DNA of 64,000 bases from Paenibacillus phyllosphaerae (lineage in GTDB: Bacteria; Bacillota; Bacilli; Paenibacillales; Paenibacillaceae), in NCBI RefSeq assembly GCF_014192105.1, contig NZ_JACHXK010000007.1, positions 248,001-312,000 on the forward strand, written 5' to 3'. This document shows positions 32,404 to 40,413 of this stretch, piece after piece. The position numbers were made by a program, and so were the translations under genes. Each line of letters begins with the position of its first letter. Within the stretch, counting starts at the first letter, position 1. The notes below the pieces were generated by a model that saw only the letters and a program-made list of their open reading frames with translations, did not search any database and was not told the origin of the DNA.

Positions 32404-33426
32404 TCATGTAGGGGTAGAGTGCAAGGTGAATTGCATGAATAAAGTGGAGTTAATGACCAAGTTCTCTTGCGGAGTCGTTCTCCCGAGGATCTGCCAGCCT
32501 TGGCTCTTCAGCAGCCGTTCATCGAGCGTCTCATACATCAGTTGCCGCATGCCTTCGGCCGTACGCACGGCTACCAGCGCATCCGGCTGCTTGCAGCGAA
32601 TTTGTTCGAGCACATGCGCTTTGTCCGTGACGAGGCTGGCGACGAATATGATCGGGTAATCGCCATAATCGAACGCGTCTCCGTTCACTTGGCGCACGGT
32701 CACGCGATCTTGCAAACCGAGCCGTTCCAGCAAAGTCCGCGAAGCCTCGAAGGCGGCCGGATTAATCTCCAGGCAGGTGACTTCCGCATTGCTGTACAGA
32801 TGGATTAGGATCGCGCTCAGCGGCATCGGCCCGCTGCCGACGAAGACAACCTTCATGCCCGCGAGATCCCGGCCTATGTAGTTCCGAAGGATGGCCAGTT
32901 CCTGGCCGACAAGCGCCTCATAGATGCCCCAATAAGGCAATCCGGTAATGAGTTGGAGGCCGGAATAATTGGTAGCGCATAACGTGCGGGAGTCATACAG
33001 CTCGGTCTCGCTTTCGGCCGCGGACAGTTTGGCGAGCAACTCTCCATGGAATGACCGGATGCGCTCGTTATTCAGCACTTCCCCGATCTCTTCCGGCTCG
33101 TAGTGCAAGCGCAATTGGCTCTTGAGCCGCTCGATCATGCTGGTCACTGCGTCGTTGGCAGGCGTCAAATCCCTTTCCCTCTGAAGTACCTCAAATACAT
33201 CCTCAACCAACGCAACCAAGTCGCTCATGACTTGGCTGCTTCCCATATCCGCCGCACATTGCGTGATCCTATTCGAATGGCTATCCAAAAGATCAGCCCC
33301 TCCTCCATAGATGAACGAATGATCTAATATATTCATCCGGCCGTCCGCGTAGACAGGAGATTCTAGTCCAACGACTTTGCCTGCGAATTTTGTCCAAGGG
33401 AACGTGAGCGGCAAGCCGATCATCAT
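32404..33426 (-). CDS. Nicotianamine synthase-like protein
   Basis: A 340-residue protein, mostly helical to about 150, then a Rossmann-like S-adenosylmethionine-binding domain. VVFVGSGPMPLSAI (from about residue 190), CLEINPAAFEAS, DYPIIFVASLV, LVAVRTAEGMRQLMY and a final VINSTLFMQF follow the order and character of nicotianamine synthases (plant GSGPLPLTS, VVRSAHGARAFLYP, VINSV). The family joins aminobutyrate units from SAM to make metal chelators; bacterial CntL makes the staphylopine precursor. The usual partners (a histidine racemase, an opine dehydrogenase, a metallophore exporter or Cnt importer) are not near, so the gene is an orphan. No good ribosome site precedes the ATG at 33426, so the true start may be further in (for example MNILDHS near 33336). 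Confidence 0.7.
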   Translation of the reverse strand: MMIGLPLTFPWTKFAGKVVGLESPVYADGRMNILDHSFIYGGGADLLDSHSNRITQCAADMGSSQVMSDLVALVEDVFEVLQRERDLTPANDAVTSMIERLKSQLRLHYEPEEIGEVLNNERIRSFHGELLAKLSAAESETELYDSRTLCATNYSGLQLITGLPYWGIYEALVGQELAILRNYIGRDLAGMKVVFVGSGPMPLSAILIHLYSNAEVTCLEINPAAFEASRTLLERLGLQDRVTVRQVNGDAFDYGDYPIIFVASLVTDKAHVLEQIRCKQPDALVAVRTAEGMRQLMYETLDERLLKSQGWQILGRTTPQENLVINSTLFMQFTLHSTPT

Positions 33427-33490
33427 GAGCCAACTGCTAGAAAAACCTGACCCCCACCTTGAATTTACCGCATGTTGTCGCCCCCTCGTT

Positions 33491-33499
33491 TGCTATATA
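33491..33499 (+). promoter_or_regulatory. Possible extended -10 promoter for the YesM/YesN pair
   Basis: TGC then TATATA forms a TGnTATAnT-like extended -10, 49 bases before the kinase start. No clear -35 is visible. Confidence 0.3.
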
Positions 33500-33547
33500 G
33501 TGGTAGTATCTAGAGCGTCCTTCACCACTAACAAAGGAGAGCGGCCC

Positions 33548-35374
33548 ATGACCCAATCGCGCTTGCAGCGCTTCTTCTATTCCATCTCCTTCACCAAGCG
33601 GCTATGGCTTTCGTTCGTGCTCCTCATTACGCTTAGCCTGGTCTCCGCCGGAACGATCGCCTACCTCATCGCCGCAAGAGAAATTCAGCAAACCGCCTTC
33701 CAATCCAGCCGCGACACCGTCAATCAATCCGCCCAAATCGTAAGCGAGCGGATGAAGAATATCGGCACCGCCGTCCGCGCCTTAATGTTCAGCGATGCCT
33801 TCCAAGACATGATGCTCGACGTGAAGCAGAACGACAAGAGCGGCTATTACAAGTGGCTGTCGCTGCTGCAGCCGGCTTTCTCGCAGGTGAAATTCAATGA
33901 CGCCATGATCCACAGCGTGCTGATCGCGACGCCGATCGGCGACTTCTATCCGACCTCGAACGTGCGCAGCGCCGAACATTCCTTCTATGAATCCGAGCTC
34001 TATGCCCAGTTCAAGTCGCAGGGACGGGGATTGTGGACGAAAGGGCATACCGACCCTTTCTTCAAGGACGGCGAACGGGTCATCTCGCTGGTCGCCGAAG
34101 GGGTGCTCGACCTGTCCGACCAAGTGCAGAATCTCGACGTCTTCGTCGTCGTGAACGTGAAGGAGGGCGATCTGGTCGATCTGTTCATGGACTATCTCAG
34201 CCAGAGCGATAAGGAATATGCCTTCCTCGACGCCTCAGGAGGCGAGGTCGCAAGCGCGGGGCAGAGCCGGTCCTCGACATACGGCTTCCTCACGGATTCG
34301 GATTTCGGGAAGCAGATTACGGCAGAGGCTTCCGGCTCCTTCTTCTACCGGCATGGCGGGGAATACCTGGTCAACTTCAGCCGGCTCCCCGTCAAGGAGG
34401 ATTGGATGATCGTCGGCGTCCAGTCCAAGGAGAAACTGCTCGCCAAGCTGAATGGCATCAAGCGCTCGACCACGTACGTCATCTTAGGGTTCGTGCTGCT
34501 GTCGCTGATCATCGCCAATCGGCTGACCTATGTGCTGCTGCGTCCGCTCCTCCGTCTCCAGCGGGTGATGAAGCGGGTGGAAGAGAATGACCTCGAGGTC
34601 CGGTTCGAAAGTCCGTACGTCGATGAAGTGTCCCAGGTCGGTTATCGCTTCAACCGGATGCTCGACGAGATCGGGCAGCTCATCTCGGATGTGAGGATTC
34701 GGGAGCGGGAGAAGCGCAAAGCCGAGTTCAAGGCGCTCACCGCCCAGATGGATCCGCACTTCTTCTATAACACCCTCCATACGATCTACTGCAAATCCGT
34801 GCTGGGGGAGAATGATGACGCGGGCGAGATGATCCTTGCCCTCTCGCAGATGTTCCAGCTCAGTCTCAGCGGAGGACGGGATCGAATCACGCTCCGGGAG
34901 GAACTTGACCATGTCAGCCAATATATCGCCATTCAGCAGAAATCGTATGAAGGGCTGTTCCATTACCGGATGGAAGCGGACCCGGAGCTATTAGACTGTC
35001 TAGTGCCCAAAATCATGCTGCAGCCGCTCGTCGAGAACAGCATCCTTCATGGCTTCCGCGACCGCAGCGCAGGCGGCGAGATCCGAGTAACAGCCACGCT
35101 CCAAGCCGGCCTGCTGCAGCTGATCGTGGAGGATAACGGCGAAGGCTTCGACCCGGCACGCGTGCAAGCGGCCATGGATGCGCCGCCCGGCGGCAAACAC
35201 GGCTACGCGCTGCGCAATATCGTGCAGCGGCTGCAGCTCTTCTACGGCGAAGAGGCCGTCAGCTTCCAGCTCGAGAACAACGACTTGGGAGGCGCGCGAA
35301 TCGTGGTGCGTTTCCCCCGTGAAGAAGGAGGACAAGACCATGACGGAAACGACGTTGAAGCTGGTCGTCATTGA
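33548..35374 (+). CDS. YesM-type sensor histidine kinase of the lyase locus
   Basis: Sensor kinase of 608 residues. Helix 1 lies near 19-42, followed by an extracellular dCache-like region to about 305, helix 2 near 308-328, HAMP and a His_kinase domain with the phosphoacceptor in AQMDPHFFYNTLH at His404. ATP-site motifs are LQPLVENSILHGF, DNGEGFDP and GYALRNIVQRL. I choose ATG 33548, after AAAGGAGA at 33533-33540; the long upstream frame to 33377 has no ribosome site and runs into the divergent gene's promoter region. It overlaps its response regulator gene by 35 bases. It closely resembles the kinase at 60096-61850 (same boxes and length), so the two are likely paralogues sensing related sugars. 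Confidence 0.92.
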   Translation: MTQSRLQRFFYSISFTKRLWLSFVLLITLSLVSAGTIAYLIAAREIQQTAFQSSRDTVNQSAQIVSERMKNIGTAVRALMFSDAFQDMMLDVKQNDKSGYYKWLSLLQPAFSQVKFNDAMIHSVLIATPIGDFYPTSNVRSAEHSFYESELYAQFKSQGRGLWTKGHTDPFFKDGERVISLVAEGVLDLSDQVQNLDVFVVVNVKEGDLVDLFMDYLSQSDKEYAFLDASGGEVASAGQSRSSTYGFLTDSDFGKQITAEASGSFFYRHGGEYLVNFSRLPVKEDWMIVGVQSKEKLLAKLNGIKRSTTYVILGFVLLSLIIANRLTYVLLRPLLRLQRVMKRVEENDLEVRFESPYVDEVSQVGYRFNRMLDEIGQLISDVRIREREKRKAEFKALTAQMDPHFFYNTLHTIYCKSVLGENDDAGEMILALSQMFQLSLSGGRDRITLREELDHVSQYIAIQQKSYEGLFHYRMEADPELLDCLVPKIMLQPLVENSILHGFRDRSAGGEIRVTATLQAGLLQLIVEDNGEGFDPARVQAAMDAPPGGKHGYALRNIVQRLQLFYGEEAVSFQLENNDLGGARIVVRFPREEGGQDHDGNDVEAGRH

Positions 35375-36959
35375 CGATATCCGCAGCGTGGTCGACATGA
35401 TCACGAAGAAAATTCCGTGGCAGAATTACGGCATCGAGATAGCCGGCAGCGCGACGAACGGCGAGGAGGGGCTCGCGCTCGTCGAAGCGCTCAAACCCGA
35501 GCTTGTCCTCACGGACGTTCGGATGCCGAAGATGGACGGGCTGGAGATGACCCGCCGGATCGCGGAGCTGGCCCCGGGCTGCAAAGTCGTGATTTTAAGC
35601 GCGTATACCGACTTCGAATATGCCCAGAAGGCGCTCCAATACGGCGCGGTCGACTATGTGAAGAAGCCGTTCGCGATCGGGGATCTGGTGAACGTCATTC
35701 AGAAAGCGAGAGAGCTGTGGCTGGGCGAGCAGTCGGAGCGCGACAAGCTGAGAACGATGGAGCAAGCGGTCAAGGAGAGCCTGCCCGCGCTTCGCCAGCA
35801 GTATTTGTCCCTCCTGATCAATCATCCGACGGATATCCAGGATACCCGCCAGTGGTGGGGATTTCTGGAGCTGGCGCCGCTTGGGCCGCCGTTTGCCGTC
35901 ATGGTCATTCAAATCGACCAGCTCACCGACCGGTACGGCAGCCAAGGCGTCAGGGAGCTGGAACTGGCCCGGTTCGCCCTGCAAAATATCGTCGAAGAGA
36001 CGCTGCAAGCGCACGCGAAAGCCATCGTGTTCCGCGAGGCGTTCAACCGCTATGTCTGCCTTGTGGAAATCGGCAGCTTAACCATCCCGCTGCTCGATCT
36101 GGCGGATCACTGCTGCGCGAATATTGCATCCTACACGAAATTCACGATATCCGTCGGCATCGGGGAAGAGACGCCGGAGTGGCGCGGGCTCCCGCGCAGC
36201 TACCAGCAGGCACTCAGCGCGCTGTCCTATCATTTCTATACCGGCGGGAACGGCGCATTCCGATACTCGCCGCCCGATAATCAAGGGGAGATGTGGATGT
36301 ATTCGGCCGAGAGCGAGCAGGAGTTTCTGTTCGCCTTCCGCAGCGGCAATCTCGCCAAATGCACCGCCTGGCTGCAAGCCGTATTCGCCGAGATGGGGGC
36401 AGCCCATACGCTGCCGGCACCGAGCGATGTCGAGCATCTGTTCCGGGGGTTGGCGCTGCGGATGTTCCGCATCATGCTCGAGAAATTCTCCCGTCCTGCA
36501 TTGGAAGCTTTCGAACGCCGCATGGATGCATCTCGGCTCGCCGGCTCAATGGAACTGACCGATTACCGTTCCTGGTTGATCGCCCTGTGCGAGGCGGGCT
36601 GCGGGCTGATGGAGCGCGAGCGCAGCAGCGAGTCGCAGCGCATCATCTATCGATCCATGGACTATATCAAATCGAATCTGCATCTGGATCTGACGCTCGA
36701 GCTATGCGCGCGGGCCGTCAATCTAAGCTGGGGCTATTACTCGAATCTGTTCAAGAAGGTAACGGGCACGACGTTCCAGCAATACGTGACGCAGCTTCGG
36801 ATCGAGCGGGCCAAGGAGCTGCTGCTGGCCGATTATCAAGTGCAAGAGATCGCGCAGCAGCTGGGCTACGAGCACCGGCGCTACTTCAGCGAAGTGTTCA
36901 AGAAGCAGACGGGACTTACGCCGACGGAATTCAAGGAATCGTTCCTCGGCAAGCCTTAA
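35340..36959 (+). CDS. YesN-type response regulator of the lyase locus
   Basis: Regulator of 539 residues. The receiver (1-125) starts LKLVVIDDIRS and has phospho-acceptor Asp59 (TDVRMPKMDG) and Lys in VKKPF. A central region carries ALSYHFYTGGNG, also found in the regulator at 61863. The C-terminal AraC pair is LCARAVNLSWGYYSNLFKK and VQEIAQQLGYEHRRYFSEVF. ATG 35340 lies nine bases after GAAGGAGG. It probably activates the transporter/lyase operon that begins with the binding protein at 37103, 143 bases downstream. The receiver's usual Asp-Asp pair is kept (IDD), so phosphorylation by the upstream kinase is expected. Confidence 0.92.
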   Translation: MTETTLKLVVIDDIRSVVDMITKKIPWQNYGIEIAGSATNGEEGLALVEALKPELVLTDVRMPKMDGLEMTRRIAELAPGCKVVILSAYTDFEYAQKALQYGAVDYVKKPFAIGDLVNVIQKARELWLGEQSERDKLRTMEQAVKESLPALRQQYLSLLINHPTDIQDTRQWWGFLELAPLGPPFAVMVIQIDQLTDRYGSQGVRELELARFALQNIVEETLQAHAKAIVFREAFNRYVCLVEIGSLTIPLLDLADHCCANIASYTKFTISVGIGEETPEWRGLPRSYQQALSALSYHFYTGGNGAFRYSPPDNQGEMWMYSAESEQEFLFAFRSGNLAKCTAWLQAVFAEMGAAHTLPAPSDVEHLFRGLALRMFRIMLEKFSRPALEAFERRMDASRLAGSMELTDYRSWLIALCEAGCGLMERERSSESQRIIYRSMDYIKSNLHLDLTLELCARAVNLSWGYYSNLFKKVTGTTFQQYVTQLRIERAKELLLADYQVQEIAQQLGYEHRRYFSEVFKKQTGLTPTEFKESFLGKP

Positions 36960-37065
36960 GCAGGGCGGATCATCCATTCGAGCGAAGACCGCAAGAAAGC
37001 TGCCCTCGAACCGCAAGTCGCCGCATTCCAGCCCGGGGTTCGTTTCTTTATGATAAAGATGTAAC

Positions 37066-37079
37066 CGAAAGCGTTCTCA
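37066..37079 (+). promoter_or_regulatory. CRE (CcpA) site before the lyase-locus transporter operon
   Basis: CGAAAGCGTTCTCA matches TGWAANCGNTNWCA with a single mismatch at the first base. It lies 24 bases before the binding-protein start, just ahead of AAGGGAGG, so a bound CcpA would sit over the transcript start or early leader. Confidence 0.6.
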
Positions 37080-37102
37080 ATAGATATAAGGGAGGCTCAT
37101 CT

Positions 37103-38506
37103 ATGCGTATGAAAAAAGCGGGACTCGCGGTAAGTATCGGATTGCTTGCATTCACGGCAGCCTGCAGCAGCGGGGGCAACACAACGGAGAATTCACCTGC
37201 GAACAACCCGCCGGAGAAACCGGTCGAGGGGACGGACAACAAGCCGCAGGAGACCGGCAAGAAGGTGAAACTGTCCTATTGGACGGGTGACCGACACGAT
37301 CAGGAGTATATTACGGAGGTCATCAAATCGTTCAATGCCTCGAACGCGGACAACATCGAGGTCGAACTGGTCGTCAAGACCGACGATTTCAACCAGGCGA
37401 TCGATCTGGCCTTCGCTTCCGGCCAGGCGCCCGACCTGATCCGCGTCAAGGAGAACACCATCCAGCCCTGGGTGAAGAAAGGCTATCTGGAGCCGATCGA
37501 CGGTTTCTTGACGGACGAACTCAAAGCGAAGTTCCCGGTCATTCCAGACTTCAATCAGATCGAAGGCAAAATCTATTCGCTGCCGAATTACGGTTCGACG
37601 CTCCGGCTCGTGTACAACAAGGACCTATTCGCCAAAGCGGGCGTCGCGGCGCCGCCGAAGACGCTCGATGAACTCGTCGAGACGGCGAAGAAGCTGACCG
37701 AAGCAGGCAAGGCCGAAGGCGCGTATGGCTTCGCGCTTAATTTCAAGAGCACGCAGAGCGCGATGTTCCGCTCCGCAAGGGTCATTGCCGAAGCGAACGG
37801 CGACGGCGGTTTCGGCTACGACTTCAAGACGGCCCGTTATGACTGGAGCAGCTACAAGCCGATCATTGAGGCCTTCAAGAAAATGGTCGATGACGGCAGC
37901 ACGATGCCGGGGATGGAATCGCTCGATATCGATCCGCTGCGCGCGCAGTTCGCGGAAGGGAAGATCGGGATGTACATTTCGTTCTCCTCCGAGCCGGGCG
38001 TCTACCAGAACCAGTTCCCGGCCAAGATCGATTGGGCAGCGGCGCCAGTGCCGACTACCGACGGGCAAGTCCACGGCAAGACGTCGTTCACAGGCGGACA
38101 ATGGCTGGCGATCAACGCGCAGTCGAAGAACAAGGAAGCCGCTTGGAAGTTCATGCAGTACATGTACGGGGATGACATCCTGAAGACGTATCAAGAGAAA
38201 GGCTTCGGTCTATCAATGGTGCCATCGATCACGGCTTCGGCCGCCAAACCGTCGATCAACGGCATCGAAGGCTTCATGCCGACGGAGAACGACGGCACGT
38301 GGCCGCTCGACCCGACATCCGCGATCAAGGTGGAAGGCATCATGGCGACCGACGCGTTCTTCAAATATATGCTGAGCGGCGGCAACCTCGACGAGATCGT
38401 GAATGACCTGAACAAGCGCTACAACGATGCGCTGGACCAAGCGATCGCGGCGGGCGAAGTGACGGCGGAGCCGGATCCTGCTTTTGACCCGATGACGTTG
38501 AAATAA
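37103..38506 (+). CDS. CUT1 extracellular sugar-binding lipoprotein
   Basis: Family 1 solute-binding lipoprotein of 467 residues: basic MRMKKAG, hydrophobic run and lipobox FTAAC, a Pro/Asn/Glu-rich linker to about 50, then the binding fold (KLSYWTGDRHDQEYI, DLAFASGQAPDLIRV, IYSLPNYGSTLRLVYNKDLF, AFKFM-type AAWKFMQYMYG). I choose ATG 37103, seven bases after AAGGGAGG at 37088-37095; the open frame extends back into the regulator gene by chance. It heads the operon with two permeases and a lyase. It is a paralogue of the binding protein at 56767 (shared RAQFAEGKIGMYIS, and endings DPAFDP/DPSFDP), so both may bind similar uronate-containing oligosaccharides. Confidence 0.92.
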   Translation: MRMKKAGLAVSIGLLAFTAACSSGGNTTENSPANNPPEKPVEGTDNKPQETGKKVKLSYWTGDRHDQEYITEVIKSFNASNADNIEVELVVKTDDFNQAIDLAFASGQAPDLIRVKENTIQPWVKKGYLEPIDGFLTDELKAKFPVIPDFNQIEGKIYSLPNYGSTLRLVYNKDLFAKAGVAAPPKTLDELVETAKKLTEAGKAEGAYGFALNFKSTQSAMFRSARVIAEANGDGGFGYDFKTARYDWSSYKPIIEAFKKMVDDGSTMPGMESLDIDPLRAQFAEGKIGMYISFSSEPGVYQNQFPAKIDWAAAPVPTTDGQVHGKTSFTGGQWLAINAQSKNKEAAWKFMQYMYGDDILKTYQEKGFGLSMVPSITASAAKPSINGIEGFMPTENDGTWPLDPTSAIKVEGIMATDAFFKYMLSGGNLDEIVNDLNKRYNDALDQAIAAGEVTAEPDPAFDPMTLK

Positions 38507-38524
38507 GCCATGCTCTAGTGGATG

Positions 38525-38556
38525 GGACGCCGTGAGCACGTGGCGGCGTCCTTCCT
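38525..38556 (+). terminator. Hairpin between binding-protein and permease genes (possible partial terminator)
   Basis: GGACGCCG (38525-38532) pairs perfectly with CGGCGTCC (38544-38551) and is followed by TTCCTT. It falls in the 91-base gap after the binding-protein gene, where partial termination or RNA stabilisation usually makes binding protein more abundant than permeases. Read-through must occur to express the rest of the operon. Confidence 0.55.
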
Positions 38557-38597
38557 TATGCCAAGGAATGAAACGCGAGCTGCAAGGAGGCAACCTT

Positions 38598-39497
38598 ATG
38601 ATTCGTCTGCGTCAAACCGGATTTTCGTACCTATTCCTGCTGCCTAGTTTCCTGCTGACGGCGGTACTCGGCATCTACCCGATCGGGTGGGCAATCTGGT
38701 ACATGTTCTTCGATTACAAGGGCTACGGGACGGCTTCGTTCGTCGGGCTCGATAACTTCGACCGGCTGCTGCGGGATACGCTGTTCTGGGATACGGTCGT
38801 CAATACGTTCGTGTATGCCGGCGGCAAGCTGCTGATCACGATCCCGCTCGCCCTTGTGCTGGCGGTCATTCTGAACCGGTCCTTCCGGGGCCGAAGCGCG
38901 CTGCGCGCCATTGTTTTCCTTCCCACCATTATTAGCTCCGCCGTCATGGCCGTCGTCTTCTATATGCTGTTCAATTCCTATAACGGCTTGCTGAACCAGT
39001 ATCTGCTGAAGCTTCATCTCATCCCGGAGCGGATCGACTGGCTCGGTCCCGACCATGCGATGCTGACCGCCATCATGATCGCCGTCTGGGGAGCGATCGG
39101 CAACTATATGCTGCTGTTCCTCGCCGGCTTGCAGAATATTCCCCAAGATATCTATGAGAGCTCGTCGCTCGACGGCGCCAGCCGATGGCAGCAGTTCTGG
39201 TATCTGACCGTGCCGATGCTCGGTCCCGTCCTGCAGATGGTCATCATGCTCGCGATCATCAACTCGCTCAAAGGTTACGAGAGCATCATGGTGCTGACCG
39301 ACGGCGGACCGATCGGCAAGACGGAAGTCATGTATCTGTACGTCTACAAACTGTTCTTCCCGACGCCATCCGCCTCGTTCACCGCGGACCAGCAGTTCGG
39401 ATACGGAAGCGCGGTCGGCTTCGCGACGGCCGTAATCGTCGGTCTTGTAACCATCGTCTATCATCTGTTATCCAGAAGATTGAACCAACTACAGTAA
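38598..39497 (+). CDS. CUT1 sugar permease, MalF/UgpA type
   Basis: Six-helix membrane permease of 299 residues. It has the family features FLLPSFLLTAVLGIYPI at the first helix, FLPTIISSAVMAVVFYMLFN, and the EAA-like loop YESSSLDGASRWQQF that docks onto the ATPase. I use ATG 38598, seven bases after AAGGAGG; the frame opens 66 bases earlier without a ribosome site. It pairs with the permease at 39513. No ATPase gene is in the operon, so a shared MsmX-type ATPase encoded elsewhere must power it. Confidence 0.92.
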   Translation: MIRLRQTGFSYLFLLPSFLLTAVLGIYPIGWAIWYMFFDYKGYGTASFVGLDNFDRLLRDTLFWDTVVNTFVYAGGKLLITIPLALVLAVILNRSFRGRSALRAIVFLPTIISSAVMAVVFYMLFNSYNGLLNQYLLKLHLIPERIDWLGPDHAMLTAIMIAVWGAIGNYMLLFLAGLQNIPQDIYESSSLDGASRWQQFWYLTVPMLGPVLQMVIMLAIINSLKGYESIMVLTDGGPIGKTEVMYLYVYKLFFPTPSASFTADQQFGYGSAVGFATAVIVGLVTIVYHLLSRRLNQLQ

Positions 39498-39512
39498 AGG
39501 AGGGCCCCGCGT

Positions 39513-40397
39513 ATGACGAATATGGCAACGGTCGTGCAAGCGAAGCGGCCTTCCCGTTATCTTCCGGCTGGACGTATCGGAGGAAAGGTCCTCATCGGAC
39601 TGTTCCTGCTGATCATCGCCGCGCTCATTCTCTTCCCGCTGATCGTGACCGGCTTCGGTTCGCTGATGACCAATGCGGAGATTACGGCAGGCGGCAAGCT
39701 GATTCCGGCCGACTGGCAGTTTATCAATTACAAGGAAGCATGGGTGCAGGCGAATTTCTCGCGCTTCCTGTGGAACAGCTTCTTCTTAAGCGCAACTTCG
39801 ACGATCGGGACGCTTATCGTAGCCTCCATGGCCGCTTACGTCGTCGAACGAATGACTTTCCCGGGCAAAGCGCTGTTCGTCGGGCTGCAGGCTGCCACCA
39901 TGTTCATCTCGATCGGCGCGGTCGTGCTGCGCCCGCAATTCCAGCTGATGGTGAAGCTGCATTTGCATACGACGCTGTGGGGCGTCGTGCTGATTCTGAT
40001 CAGCGCTCACGCGTATATTTTCTTCATCCTGCTGAGTTTCTTGAAAGGACTGTCGCGCGAGTTAGATGAAGCGGCACGGATCGACGGCTGCTCGAACGCG
40101 GGGATCTACTGGCGCATCCTGCTGCCGCTGCTCCGACCGGCGCTTGGCGTCGGCGCGCTGTTCACGTTCTGCGGGGCGTGGAACGAATATTTGCGTCCGC
40201 TCGTCTTCACGCTGAACAATCCGGAGCTGCAGACGCTGACCGTCGGCTTGTCCTATCTGCGCTATGGCCCGACGGCCGCCGTGCAGACGCACTACATGTT
40301 CGCCGGCGCCTGCCTGTCCATTCTGCCGCTGCTGCTCGCCTACGTGGTTGCGAACAAGTCGTTCATGCAGATGACGGCCGGATCGCTGAAAGGATAG
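39513..40397 (+). CDS. CUT1 sugar permease, MalG/YtcP type
   Basis: Second permease of the operon, 294 residues with six helices and the EAA loop SRELDEAARIDGCSNAGIYWR. It ends with FMQMTAGSLKG, the usual C-terminus of this subfamily (compare FVQMNVGAVKG in the gene at 59204). AAAGGAGGG precedes the ATG. It starts 15 bases after the first permease gene and is followed by the heparinase-type lyase after 16 bases, implying one transcript and that the lyase acts on what this importer brings in. Confidence 0.92.
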   Translation: MTNMATVVQAKRPSRYLPAGRIGGKVLIGLFLLIIAALILFPLIVTGFGSLMTNAEITAGGKLIPADWQFINYKEAWVQANFSRFLWNSFFLSATSTIGTLIVASMAAYVVERMTFPGKALFVGLQAATMFISIGAVVLRPQFQLMVKLHLHTTLWGVVLILISAHAYIFFILLSFLKGLSRELDEAARIDGCSNAGIYWRILLPLLRPALGVGALFTFCGAWNEYLRPLVFTLNNPELQTLTVGLSYLRYGPTAAVQTHYMFAGACLSILPLLLAYVVANKSFMQMTAGSLKG

Positions 40398-40413
40398 GGG
40401 GCATTCGAAAGCC

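Noticed and set aside
36977-37010. TTCGAG / CTCGAA as a terminator after the regulator at 35340
   Set aside because: Only six pairs with a long loop and no T-run; too weak.
36293-37102. N-terminal extension of the binding protein at 37103
   Set aside because: The frame stays open inside the regulator gene by chance; the lipoprotein signal and ribosome site mark 37103 as the start.
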